A DNA stretch of 64,000 bases from Tamilnaduibacter salinus (lineage in GTDB: Bacteria > Pseudomonadota > Gammaproteobacteria > Pseudomonadales > Oleiphilaceae), in the NCBI RefSeq assembly GCF_003096655.1, contig NZ_QEKQ01000007.1, positions 1 to 64,000 on the forward strand. The letters run 5' to 3'. The notes beneath the pieces were generated by a model. The model ran no database searches, was not told the DNA's origin, and saw nothing but the letters and a program-made list of their open reading frames with translations. This document shows, one piece after another, positions 16,740-24,979 of the stretch. Within the stretch, counting starts at the first letter, position 1; the number at the start of each line of letters is the position of its first letter. Made by a program: the position numbers and the translations under genes.

Positions 16740-17677
16740 GCGCTCGCCTCCTGTTGGTCGCCGCTGCCCTCTTCCACCAGCTTCAGGAAGAGTTCCTCCA
16801 GACGGTTGGACTTGGTCCGCATACTGGTGACCTCGATACCGGCATCACTGAGCTCGCGGAACAGCGCATTCAGCGGGTGACCACGCTGCACGTCTGCCTC
16901 CAGCTGCCCTTCGCCATTCAGGCGGGTGTCAAAGTCCGCCAGCGCAGGCGCCTCACCCAGTGGCTCGGCGACATCCAGGACAAACGTTTCCATGCTGAGC
17001 TGGCGCAGCAGATCACGCTTGCTGGTGTTCTTGACGATGCGTCCCTCATCGATGATGGCAATGTGGCGGCAGAGGGCTTCCGCCTCTTCCAGATAGTGGG
17101 TGGTGAGGATGATGGTCGTGCCCCGCCGGTTCATTTCTTCCAGGAACGTCCACATGGAGCGGCGCAGCTCAATATCCACACCGGCGGTGGGCTCATCGAG
17201 AATCAGCAGACGCGGTTCATGGACCAGCGCCCGGGCAATCATCAGGCGACGCTTCATGCCACCGGAAAGCATCCGGGCCGGCGAGTTGCGTTTGTCCCAG
17301 AGTCCGAGCTGTCGCAGGTAGCGTTCGGCCGATTCCGCAGCTTTTTTCGTCGGAATACCGTAGTAACCCGCCTGCGTCACCAGGATGTCGAACACCTTTT
17401 CGAACTGGTTGAAGTTCATTTCCTGCGGCACAACGCCCAGATTCATCTTGGCTCTCGCCAGATCCGTGTCGATGCTGTGACCGAACACCTCGACGGTGCC
17501 GCCGGTCTTGTTGACCAGCGAACAGACGATGCCCAGTGTGGTCGATTTGCCCGCCCCGTTGGGCCCGAGCAGTGCAAAAAAATCACCGCTCTGGACCGTC
17601 AGATCAATGCCTTTGAGGGCCTGAAAGCCGCCTTCGTAGGTCTTATTGAGATTCCGAATCCGGAGTGCGTCGTTCAT
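16736..17677 (-). CDS. yadG: ABC transporter ATP-binding protein, YadG-like
   Basis: A 313-aa ATPase partner of the downstream permease. Walker A is LLGPNGAGKST (residues 37-47), the signature is LSGGMKRR, and Walker B is LLILDEPTAGVD, followed by the switch His in LTTHYLEEAE. The C-terminal extension after about residue 220 is common in the YadG/CcmA group. Promoter elements are not obvious in the 188-nt divergent gap to the next gene. Confidence 0.92.
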   Translation of the reverse strand: MNDALRIRNLNKTYEGGFQALKGIDLTVQSGDFFALLGPNGAGKSTTLGIVCSLVNKTGGTVEVFGHSIDTDLARAKMNLGVVPQEMNFNQFEKVFDILVTQAGYYGIPTKKAAESAERYLRQLGLWDKRNSPARMLSGGMKRRLMIARALVHEPRLLILDEPTAGVDIELRRSMWTFLEEMNRRGTTIILTTHYLEEAEALCRHIAIIDEGRIVKNTSKRDLLRQLSMETFVLDVAEPLGEAPALADFDTRLNGEGQLEADVQRGHPLNALFRELSDAGIEVTSMRTKSNRLEELFLKLVEEGSGDQQEASA

Positions 17678-17865
17678 GATGTCGCCCGGTCTGGAGAATG
17701 AAGGATCGTAAGGGTCCTATCTTGTGATGAATTCCGCAAGTTCAAGCCGTTCGACCGTCGTCGATCAACTGCGCAAACTGCGACGGGCGTCCGGTAAAGA
17801 CGTGCACGGATTCTTATAATCGCGGAATACATACGCGACCAACTGCGCAGGGACCACTCGACTGT

Positions 17866-19011
17866 ATGATAAGAACAACGCTGAGCCTCGCCCTGGCCCT
17901 CGGGCTCACCGGCTGTGTCCTGGATGACAGCGGTGACGATGGCAACGCCGCCGCCACGGGGCAGCTGACCCTTGGCGGTATCGCCGGCCTCAACTACGAC
18001 ACCCAAAGCCAGACCGGAACCACCAACGATCGCGGCACATTTCGATATTTCGAAGGCGAGAACGTGACTTTTCGCGTGGGAGATCTCGTGGTCGGCGAGT
18101 CGGTGCCAACGGACCCCATCATCACGCCACTGGAGTTCCTCCCCGAAACCCGCCAGCAATTGCAGCAACCGCTGACCAACGAACTGGGCCTGCTCAGCCA
18201 CCGCCCAGTCGAGGAGCAGGTGGTGAGCAACACCACGCTATTGAACATTACCCGATTCCTGATGGTGATGGACGAAGACCAGTCCACCTCAGAGGGCAGT
18301 GATCTTCAGATCACGGACCGCACTCTGGATCAATTCCGGGACCTTCGCCAGCAACTGGAGGAGCCGATTGACTTTACGGTCTCCGCGTCGGACTTCAACC
18401 AGGGCGGCAAGCAGCCGGACACCAATGAAGAGCCCGATCCCGGTGCCGAGCGGTCACCGGTCAACTGGGTGCTTGAACGCATCTGCTTCGAGCCGGCGGA
18501 CAGCGAGCTTTGCGACGATCCGCCTACGCCCACCGAAATCAGCAACGCACCGGTGGCCCCCGAGGACGATACGGAGCGGGACCCGGATGTGGAGTACCAG
18601 GACGACCTTCAACAGAAGCGGGACCGAATCCTGGGCGCCCAGCGCAGCATCGGGGATGTGAGCGAGTCCGACGCCGAAGACTATCTGCTTCGCGAACTGG
18701 ATGAGATCACCGTCGACATCGCCAACCGCTACTACCTCGACACCGTCACCCAGACCGTCAGTGAAGGTGATGAATCGGTCCGGGAGGTGACTGTACTGAA
18801 GGTGGGTGGCGGGATCGAAATTGACCGTATCGAGGCCATCAGCACCAACCCGTCGGCGCTCACCATTCACAGCACGCACGCTGAAAGCGGCACGGTCGAA
18901 TATTTTGTGAGCGGGGATGCCGGTACGGAGGTGGAGTTAATCATCAATTTCCGCCCGGTCGGTGATTATCGCTGGGTGCAGAAGCCCCTGCGGGTCGTCA
19001 TCGAAGAGTAG
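17866..19011 (+). CDS. Acidic lipoprotein of unknown function
   Basis: I do not recognise a characterised family. The 381-aa product starts with a lipoprotein signal and lipobox LTGC (Cys17), then an Asp-rich stretch (DDSGDDGN). Residues about 30-70 (GIAGLNYDTQSQTGTTNDRG, then TFRYFEGENVTFRVGD) look like a beta-rich repeat seen in many surface lipoproteins. The middle has Cys-containing ICFEPADSELCDDPP and a long acidic region, and the C-terminus is beta-rich. A TATAAT at 17815-17820 may be its promoter. A surface or periplasmic role is inferred from the signal alone. Confidence 0.75.
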   Translation: MIRTTLSLALALGLTGCVLDDSGDDGNAAATGQLTLGGIAGLNYDTQSQTGTTNDRGTFRYFEGENVTFRVGDLVVGESVPTDPIITPLEFLPETRQQLQQPLTNELGLLSHRPVEEQVVSNTTLLNITRFLMVMDEDQSTSEGSDLQITDRTLDQFRDLRQQLEEPIDFTVSASDFNQGGKQPDTNEEPDPGAERSPVNWVLERICFEPADSELCDDPPTPTEISNAPVAPEDDTERDPDVEYQDDLQQKRDRILGAQRSIGDVSESDAEDYLLRELDEITVDIANRYYLDTVTQTVSEGDESVREVTVLKVGGGIEIDRIEAISTNPSALTIHSTHAESGTVEYFVSGDAGTEVELIINFRPVGDYRWVQKPLRVVIEE

Positions 19012-19020
19012 CCGCCCGCG

Positions 19021-20319
19021 TCAGCCGACCAGGCGTTTGATGCTCCATCGGGATACTCTGGCACCGGTGACCTCATACTGCATCGGGTTCAGCCCTGCGG
19101 TGCCGAGCGGCAGGCATGCGGTGATGTTAAGCGTCTGCGAGGCATCACGGCCTTTGTTGTACTCGGCCAGGTTGATGATGCGGCCCTTTTTCAGCGGCTG
19201 GTGTTCCTGGTCGGTCATGACCATCACACGCGGCCAGAGCCGGCGCTCTGGTGAATGTGAGATAACAGCGCCGCGCTGACCGTCGCTGAGCTGCACCAGC
19301 GTGCCGGTCGGATACAGTCCCACCGACTGGATGAACCGCTCTACCAGATCCTCCTGGAAGGCGATATTCCGCAGTTCGTAGAGGTGAGCCACGGCCTGCG
19401 CGGACGTCATGGGGCGACGGCCCGGGCGCGGTTCCACCAGTGACTCGTAGTAGTCCACCAGACCCGCGATCTTGCCCAGAAGCGGGATCCGGTCGCCCCG
19501 CAGTCCGGACGGGAAACCGGACCCATTGTGACGCTCGCGGTGATAGCGCACGACGCTCAGTACCGGACGTGCCACATCCGCGTCTTTCAGGCGCCGAACA
19601 CCGTATTCGACGTACTTCTGGAACGTGCGGTAGTCGTCCGCGTTGAGCCGATCCTCATTCTGGACGATCGATTCCGGCAGATCGAGTTTGCCCACGTGCG
19701 CAAGCAGTGTGCCCATGGCAAGGCTGTGCAGCGCATTTTCGTCAATACCGAAGTGTCGGCCACAGATCAGAGCCCATACCGAGGCGTTCATGGCATGGCG
19801 GTAGCTGTGGTCGTCGTGTTCGCGAATCCGGGTCATCCAGAGCAGCGCATCCGGGTGACGGACCACGCTCTCCATCATGCCACGGGCCACCCGCGATACG
19901 GCCCTCAGATCCGGCGCCTCGCCGTCACGAAACTGCCGGGTCACACCCTGCAGCGCCGCCTCCGCGTCTTCCAGAACAACCGACGCCTGACGAGCCTCCT
20001 TCTTCATGGACGTCTGGACGTCGTACTGGCGGGGTTGCCGGATGTGGATGGGGGGCAGCTTGATCGCTACGTTCTGATCCTTGCGTTTGCGCCCCGGTGG
20101 CGAAAAGGTGTCGTCGTCCGGGGTGGAAACGTCACGCCCTTCCGCCACATCAATCATCACCCACTTACAATGGGAGATCAGTGACTGGATTTCGTGCTGG
20201 TGGCGAATGTGAAAACCCTGGATGGGGAACGGTGTCTGGTGCCACGGGCAGTCCAGATCAGACACGAACATCCCGATCTCAAGATCATGTGCTGCGACTT
20301 TTTTCTGTCGAACGCCCAC
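19021..20319 (-). CDS. Degenerate HD-GYP domain protein with DUF3391-like N-terminus
   Basis: The N-terminus (VAAHDLEIGMFVSDLDCPWH, about residues 8-27) is the DUF3391-type domain that precedes many HD-GYP c-di-GMP phosphodiesterases. The C-terminal domain (about 165-330) aligns with HD-GYP but lacks key residues. The HD pair reads AHVGK (207-211) in place of HDIGK. HHExxxGxGYP reads YHRERHNGSGFP (259-270). The family Met-x-x-His before the G-x-x-L segment is YVEYG. The first His (YRHAMNAS, 175) survives. I expect weak or no hydrolysis, perhaps ligand sensing. It has 432 aa, and a canonical paralogue lies at 34732. Confidence 0.88.
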   Translation of the reverse strand: MGVRQKKVAAHDLEIGMFVSDLDCPWHQTPFPIQGFHIRHQHEIQSLISHCKWVMIDVAEGRDVSTPDDDTFSPPGRKRKDQNVAIKLPPIHIRQPRQYDVQTSMKKEARQASVVLEDAEAALQGVTRQFRDGEAPDLRAVSRVARGMMESVVRHPDALLWMTRIREHDDHSYRHAMNASVWALICGRHFGIDENALHSLAMGTLLAHVGKLDLPESIVQNEDRLNADDYRTFQKYVEYGVRRLKDADVARPVLSVVRYHRERHNGSGFPSGLRGDRIPLLGKIAGLVDYYESLVEPRPGRRPMTSAQAVAHLYELRNIAFQEDLVERFIQSVGLYPTGTLVQLSDGQRGAVISHSPERRLWPRVMVMTDQEHQPLKKGRIINLAEYNKGRDASQTLNITACLPLGTAGLNPMQYEVTGARVSRWSIKRLVG

Positions 20320-20507
20320 GGTACACCTCGACTCCAGATTTCACGGTTTTTGACACTGTCTATTGTGCCTGTCTGGCAGCCAGAGGCCATTACAATTTCG
20401 TAGCGACTCGTCACCATTCACTGACATCGGGTTACCTATCTTGTCACTTCGCAACATCGTGTGTCGGTGTGACGGCTGTAACAAATCCGGTGCCGACCCG
20501 ATCGCTG

Positions 20508-21134
20508 TTACTCGTCGTCGCAGACGGCATCTCCCAGCTCTGGCGGCCCGGCCTCCAGGCTGTAGCGCGGTGCCTTGCGTACGGCAATGGAATAGGGGAC
20601 AGCGGATGCCCGGACGTAGTCCCGGTTTTCAGCCTCCTCGCCGGAGCCACGCTGGGTGTTGATCGGCTCGCAATCCACCCGCAGCGCCAGTTCCCCCTCC
20701 AGTGCTTCCAGCCGGTCAGCGTTTGTCACCGCCATGCAAACCGTTCCGGGCTCAACCGGCTCGCCAGTACGTGCCAGCCGGTCCTGCCCCGGTTCGCCAC
20801 ACGCGCGAACCCCCTCACTGGCGCAGCCTGAGTCACCCTGGGGCACCCCCTTCAACCGCCAGACCCGGGTACTGCACTGTGTCTCAACGGTCAAAGCAGT
20901 CGCCACAACATCAGCCCCCGGCCACCACGCCGGGTACTCAGCGGTATGCCAGACCACACGCACACGCCGGTCCTCGCCCGACGAATTCTCCGCAGGGAAC
21001 ACCGCATAATGGGTATAGTGAGATGCACAGCCGGCCATCACAAGAGCGAACCCACCGACCAGCGCCCCCGAGAGGCGGCCCCGCCAGCGCCCGAAGGAAC
21101 GTTCCCGTTGAACCAGAGGCGGTCTTGTGCTCAT
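20508..21134 (-). CDS. Predicted lipoprotein of unknown function
   Basis: A 208-aa product with a basic N-terminus (QRERSFGRWRGR), one hydrophobic stretch and lipobox VMAGC (Cys36), followed by a probably periplasmic domain. That domain contains at least seven further Cys residues (for example ETQCSTRVW, DSGCASEGVRACGEPGQD, GTVCMAVT, LRVDCEPINT, AVCDDE), suggesting disulphides. No family recognised. It overlaps the upstream PilZ gene by 4 nt (ATGA), implying translational coupling. Confidence 0.72.
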   Translation of the reverse strand: MSTRPPLVQRERSFGRWRGRLSGALVGGFALVMAGCASHYTHYAVFPAENSSGEDRRVRVVWHTAEYPAWWPGADVVATALTVETQCSTRVWRLKGVPQGDSGCASEGVRACGEPGQDRLARTGEPVEPGTVCMAVTNADRLEALEGELALRVDCEPINTQRGSGEEAENRDYVRASAVPYSIAVRKAPRYSLEAGPPELGDAVCDDE

Positions 21135-21412
21135 TCGTCATCATCCTCATCGACAAGCTGCATGCCGATACCATCCTCGGCATATCGCACCACCTTCATC
21201 GCCCGGATCGGTGCTGGCACCGGCATGTCTTGAACCTGAACCCTAACCCGGTCCCCAACGGCAGGAAGCCATTCCGGGTCATTCACTTCGACAAAAACCC
21301 CGCTGTCGGAGATGTCCCGCGTTAGAAATATCTTCTCTCCAAGCGTCTCATGCGTGATCAGGAGCTTCGCGGTCATGGGGGTGCGGAGGTGTTTTCGGCG
21401 ATCACGGGACAT
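21131..21412 (-). CDS. Single-domain PilZ protein (putative c-di-GMP receptor)
   Basis: A 93-aa stand-alone PilZ domain. The N-terminal Arg motif RRKHLRTPM (residues 4-12, with flanking Arg) and DISDSGVFVEV (D-x-S-x-x-G) are the two c-di-GMP contacts of the family. The start at 21412 (MSRDRRKHL) is preferred over an in-frame TTG six nt upstream. The C-terminus is acidic (LVDEDDDE). It overlaps the lipoprotein gene by ATGA. The downstream HD-GYP gene has the same orientation but lies beyond a 188-nt gap. Confidence 0.85.
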   Translation of the reverse strand: MSRDRRKHLRTPMTAKLLITHETLGEKIFLTRDISDSGVFVEVNDPEWLPAVGDRVRVQVQDMPVPAPIRAMKVVRYAEDGIGMQLVDEDDDE

Positions 21413-21524
21413 AATCAAAAAGGCCTACAGGTTGTTGTTATCCATCGTGTTGAAGAGCATAGCATCATCAGCCGTGCCCTTCCCGACCGATACCGCCCCG
21501 CTTTTCCTTTTTCTCGCAAAACCC

Positions 21525-21543
21525 AACAAGAATGGTTATTATC
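21525..21543 (+). promoter_or_regulatory. Possible Fur box upstream of the ferric-iron binding protein
   Basis: AACAAGAATGGTTATTATC matches the 19-bp Fur consensus at 12 positions, with a strong right half (ATTATC). It lies 66 nt before the ATG of the iron-binding protein gene, where a Fur site would be expected. The left half is weak, so this is tentative. Confidence 0.35.
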
Positions 21544-21608
21544 ACGTTTATCGAAAACAGCGAACTGACAGAACGCCCACGCAGTAAAACGAGAATAAGG
21601 ACAGTGAC

Positions 21609-22628
21609 ATGAAGCTACGAAACATCATTCTAGGCAGCGCACTGGCGGCCAGCACATTCATGCCAGCGGCGGCCAGCGCCAGTGGTGACGTCAACATCTA
21701 CTCCTACCGCCAGGCCTATCTGCTGGAACCTCTGCTCGATGCCTTTACCGAGAAAACCGGCATTGACGCCAATGTGGTGTTCGCCAAAAAGGGGTTGGCT
21801 GAGCGCCTGGCCCGCGAAGGTGAGAACAGTCCGGCGGATCTGGTGCTGACCACCGATATATCACGGCTCAATGAACTGGTGGAGCGGGGCCTGACCCAAA
21901 GCGTCGTGACAGACACGCTAAACGACAACATCCCGTCCAGTCTGCGCCACTCCGAGGGACTGTGGTACGGCCTCACGACACGTGCCCGTCTCATCTTTGC
22001 CTCCAATGAGCGGGTCGAGGAAGGGGCGATCACCACCTACGAGGAGCTGGCCGACGAGCGCTGGGATGACCGGATCTGCACCCGGAGTGGCAAGCACCCC
22101 TACAACATTGCCCTCTTCAGCTCGATGATCGCACACCACGGTGTCGAGGAAGCCGAGCAATGGCTTGAAGGCCTCAAGGACAACCTGGCCCGCAAGCCCC
22201 AGGGAGGCGACCGCGACCAGATCAAGGCGATTGCCGCTGGCGAATGCGATCTGTCCATCGGCAACAGCTACTACTACGGGAAGATGCTGCAGGACGAGAA
22301 TCAGAAGGCCATTGCCAATCAGGTTCACCTGGTGTTCCCCAACGCTGATGACCGCGGCACGCACGTCAATGTCAGTGGTATGGCAATGACTCAGAGCGCC
22401 CCGAACCGGGACAACGCCGTCAAACTGATGAACTACCTCGCCTCAGAAGAGGCGCAGTCGATTTACGCCCGTGTGAACTTTGAGTACCCGGCCAACCCAG
22501 CCGTCGCGCCATCCGAACTGGTCTCGGGCTGGGGCACCCTGAACCGCGACGATCTACCACTGGAAACCATCGCCGATTATCGTGAGGAGGCGGTCAAGAT
22601 GGTGGATCGGGTCCGGTACGACAACTGA
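21609..22628 (+). CDS. fbpA: Ferric-iron ABC transporter substrate-binding protein (FbpA/FutA type)
   Basis: The periplasmic protein captures Fe3+ for the adjacent permease. It has 339 aa with a Sec signal peptide (MKLRNIILGSALAASTFMPA, cleaved about residue 25). The mature start SGDVNIYSYRQAYLLEPLLD is typical of the family. SIGNSYYYGKML carries the paired Tyr residues that ligate iron in FbpA/FutA proteins, and NVSGMAMTQSAPN is also conserved. AGGACAGTGAC precedes the ATG. A hairpin after the stop may raise its level relative to the permease. Confidence 0.92.
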   Translation: MKLRNIILGSALAASTFMPAAASASGDVNIYSYRQAYLLEPLLDAFTEKTGIDANVVFAKKGLAERLAREGENSPADLVLTTDISRLNELVERGLTQSVVTDTLNDNIPSSLRHSEGLWYGLTTRARLIFASNERVEEGAITTYEELADERWDDRICTRSGKHPYNIALFSSMIAHHGVEEAEQWLEGLKDNLARKPQGGDRDQIKAIAAGECDLSIGNSYYYGKMLQDENQKAIANQVHLVFPNADDRGTHVNVSGMAMTQSAPNRDNAVKLMNYLASEEAQSIYARVNFEYPANPAVAPSELVSGWGTLNRDDLPLETIADYREEAVKMVDRVRYDN

Positions 22629-22640
22629 TTCCGCCCATGG

Positions 22641-22674
22641 GAAAGCGGGCAGTCTGATACAATCGCCCGCTTTC
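22641..22674 (+). terminator. Intercistronic hairpin between iron-binding protein and permease genes
   Basis: GAAAGCGGGC (22641-22650) pairs perfectly with GCCCGCTTTC (22665-22674) around a 14-nt loop. It is not followed by a T-run, so partial termination or mRNA stabilisation of the upstream gene is more likely than full termination. The loop contains GATACAAT, which resembles a -10 element. Confidence 0.5.
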
Positions 22675-22699
22675 TCATGACACCCGGCCAAGCACTTCT

Positions 22700-24391
22700 A
22701 TGACACAGGCGACCTCGTCGGACCCCGCAATCAGCACCTCGCGTTACACGCTGACCCATCGAACGGGCAAACGGTGGTTTTTCGGGGCCGCTGCCACCAC
22801 CGCCCTGGTCGCCCTGCCGATCATTGCGGTCATGGTTCTGGCGTTTTTCCCGGAATCGAACGTCTGGCCCCACCTGGTCTCCACCACACTCCCGCTCTAC
22901 CTTGAGAACACGGCCCTGCTGATGTTGGGCGTCGCTGTGACGACACTGGGCCTGGGCATTCCCTGCGCGTGGATTGTCACCATGTGCCAGTTTCCCGGGC
23001 GCCGGGTGCTGGAGTGGGCGTTGTTGCTGCCGTTCGCCGTGCCGGCCTACGTCATCGCCTATGTCTACACGGATCTGCTGGACTATGCGGGGCCCATCCA
23101 GAGTACGTTGAGAGCCGCGTTTGGCTGGGAGAGTGCCGGGGACTACTGGTTTCCCGCCATCCGGACGCTGACCGGCGCCATCATCATGATCGGCCTGGTG
23201 CTCTACCCGTACATCTACCTGCTCGCCCGGGCGGCGTTCATGGAACAGTCGCCGTCCCTGTTTGCAGTCAGTCGCAGCCTCGGTCGTTCCCGCACGGCGA
23301 CCTTTTTCCGGGTCGTGCTGCCCGTCGCACGCCCGGCGATTGCGGTGGGCCTGTCGCTGGTGCTGATGGAGACACTGAACGATTTTGGGACAGTGGATTT
23401 TTTCGCCGTGAACACCCTGACGCGAGGGCTGTTCGACACCTGGATGAACCTTGGCAATCTCGGGGGTGCGGCGCAGATCGCCATGGTCATGCTAACGTTC
23501 ATGGTCGTGCTGGTCACACTCGAGCGCCTGTCCCGACGCCGCCAGCAGCAATACGCGGCGCGAGATCTCCGCGACCCCGTCCATCGATTCCGCCCCCGAC
23601 GCTCCGTCCAGGCATTCTGCCTGGTATTCTGTGCGATGCCGGTCGTGCTTGGGTTTCTCGTTCCCGCCGGTGTACTGGGGCACTATGCCTGGCTTTATCT
23701 GGACGAAAGCTGGACCGAGTCATTTCTGGAGACGACCTGGAACAGCCTGTTCCTCGCCTCCATGGCCGCGCTGTCCACCACAGTGATCGGTCTGGTGCTG
23801 GCGTACAGCCGCCGGCTTCATGACACGCCGGTGATGAAAGCCCTGCTGCGTCTCTCGTCCCTGGGGTACGCCATGCCCGGCGCGGTTCTGGCAGTCGGCG
23901 TCATCATCCCGCTTGCGGCATTCGATAACTGGTTCGATGGGCTGATGGAGCAATTCCTGGGGTGGAACAGCGGGCTGCTGCTGAGCGGATCGGCATTCGC
24001 CATTATTTTCGCCTACACCGTGCGGTTTCTGGCCGTTTCGGCTGGCAGCCTTGAGTCGGCGCTTCAGAACGTGACGCCCAACATGGACATGGCCTCCCGC
24101 TCGCTGGGGAGTCCGCCGGCGCGGACACTGTTGCGGGTGCACCTGCCGATGCTTCGAGGGACCATGCTCACGGCGGCGCTGGTCGTCTTTGTGGATTGCA
24201 TGAAGGAACTGCCGGCGACACTGATCCTCAGGCCCTTCAATTTCCAGACACTGGCAACCCACGTGTACCAGTTCGCCTCGGATGAGATGCTGGGCCAGAG
24301 CGCCCTGCCCGCTCTGCTGATCGTGACAGCGGGCATCATCCCGATCGTTCTGATGAGCCGCTCGATCAGCCGGTCGCGGGAGTTTCAGTAA
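22700..24391 (+). CDS. fbpB: Ferric-iron ABC transporter permease (two fused permease domains)
   Basis: A 563-aa inner-membrane protein of the FbpB/SfuB type, with two MetI-like permease halves of about six helices each. The EAA-loop motifs are MEQSPSLFAVSRSLGRSRTA (about residues 180-199) and MDMASRSLGSPPARTLLRVH in the second half. It should receive iron from the preceding binding protein. No ATPase gene follows: the next gene is convergent and unrelated. The energising subunit must be encoded elsewhere. Confidence 0.92.
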   Translation: MTQATSSDPAISTSRYTLTHRTGKRWFFGAAATTALVALPIIAVMVLAFFPESNVWPHLVSTTLPLYLENTALLMLGVAVTTLGLGIPCAWIVTMCQFPGRRVLEWALLLPFAVPAYVIAYVYTDLLDYAGPIQSTLRAAFGWESAGDYWFPAIRTLTGAIIMIGLVLYPYIYLLARAAFMEQSPSLFAVSRSLGRSRTATFFRVVLPVARPAIAVGLSLVLMETLNDFGTVDFFAVNTLTRGLFDTWMNLGNLGGAAQIAMVMLTFMVVLVTLERLSRRRQQQYAARDLRDPVHRFRPRRSVQAFCLVFCAMPVVLGFLVPAGVLGHYAWLYLDESWTESFLETTWNSLFLASMAALSTTVIGLVLAYSRRLHDTPVMKALLRLSSLGYAMPGAVLAVGVIIPLAAFDNWFDGLMEQFLGWNSGLLLSGSAFAIIFAYTVRFLAVSAGSLESALQNVTPNMDMASRSLGSPPARTLLRVHLPMLRGTMLTAALVVFVDCMKELPATLILRPFNFQTLATHVYQFASDEMLGQSALPALLIVTAGIIPIVLMSRSISRSREFQ

Positions 24392-24400
24392 GTCAGCGAA

Positions 24401-24877
24401 TTACCTCTGGTCCTGCGAGCGCGGGACGGTCACCACGAAGCGCCCGCTAAAGGTGGCCGCCGGCGTCGCTCCGGCCGCGTCCTGAGAGTAGACCGTGGAT
24501 TCCAGACACAGCCGACCGATGCCCCGACGATCCACGCTGCGTTCGAACCGCTGCATGTCCTCCGCGCCGGGGAGGGAGCATCGGGCCAACAGGTCTCCAC
24601 TGAGCGGCTGACCGTAATCGATGGCGCCGGACTGGATCACCACTTCGCCCTCGAGGCCCTGATCCTCCACCCACAGCTCCAGCAACGACCAGGCCGCGGT
24701 CACCGCCACGGCATAGATGCTGCCACCGAAGCCGGTGCCCTGGTGGTTGTGGTTCAACGACAGCGGCGCGTGCACTTCGATGTCGCGGCCAGAAAAGGCA
24801 GTCAGCGTCACCCCAAGCGATCGGGTGAGCGGAATCAGGGTGTTGATGCGCTCCTGAAAGCGGGCAAGACGGGTCAT
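24401..24877 (-). CDS. YiiD-C-type hot-dog thioesterase
   Basis: A 158-aa protein matching the thioesterase domain found at the C-terminus of E. coli YiiD (FabY) and as free-standing proteins. Features include IPLTRSLGVTLTAFSGRDIE, then LNHNHQGTGFGGSIYAVAVT (about residues 41-60, with the hot-dog helix after the Gly-rich turn) and SGAIDYGQPLSGDLLARC. The ATG has a strong GGAGG upstream. Acyl-CoA or acyl-ACP hydrolysis is inferred from the family. It follows the acyl-CoA ligase gene on the same strand after about 100 nt and a hairpin. Confidence 0.82.
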   Translation of the reverse strand: MTRLARFQERINTLIPLTRSLGVTLTAFSGRDIEVHAPLSLNHNHQGTGFGGSIYAVAVTAAWSLLELWVEDQGLEGEVVIQSGAIDYGQPLSGDLLARCSLPGAEDMQRFERSVDRRGIGRLCLESTVYSQDAAGATPAATFSGRFVVTVPRSQDQR

Positions 24878-24945
24878 GGGTTATCCTCCTTGGCACCCAG
24901 TGTAGGACGCCCGTCCGGCTTGCCCAATTCGACCAAAGGCGGTCG

Positions 24946-24967
24946 CCCGCCCCCGCTCTGGGGCGGG
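24946..24967 (-). terminator. GC-rich hairpin after the acyl-CoA ligase gene
   Basis: CCCGCCCC (24946-24953) pairs with GGGGCGGG (24960-24967) around CGCTCT, 12 nt past the stop codon of the ligase. There is no T-tract, so the terminating strength is uncertain. Confidence 0.45.
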
Positions 24968-24979
24968 GGCTGGAGCGGA

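Noticed and set aside
22969-23823. 284-codon ORF inside the iron permease gene
   Set aside because: It is another frame of the permease. The permease has clear membrane helices and family motifs; the ORF is rich in Arg, Gly and Ala without motifs.
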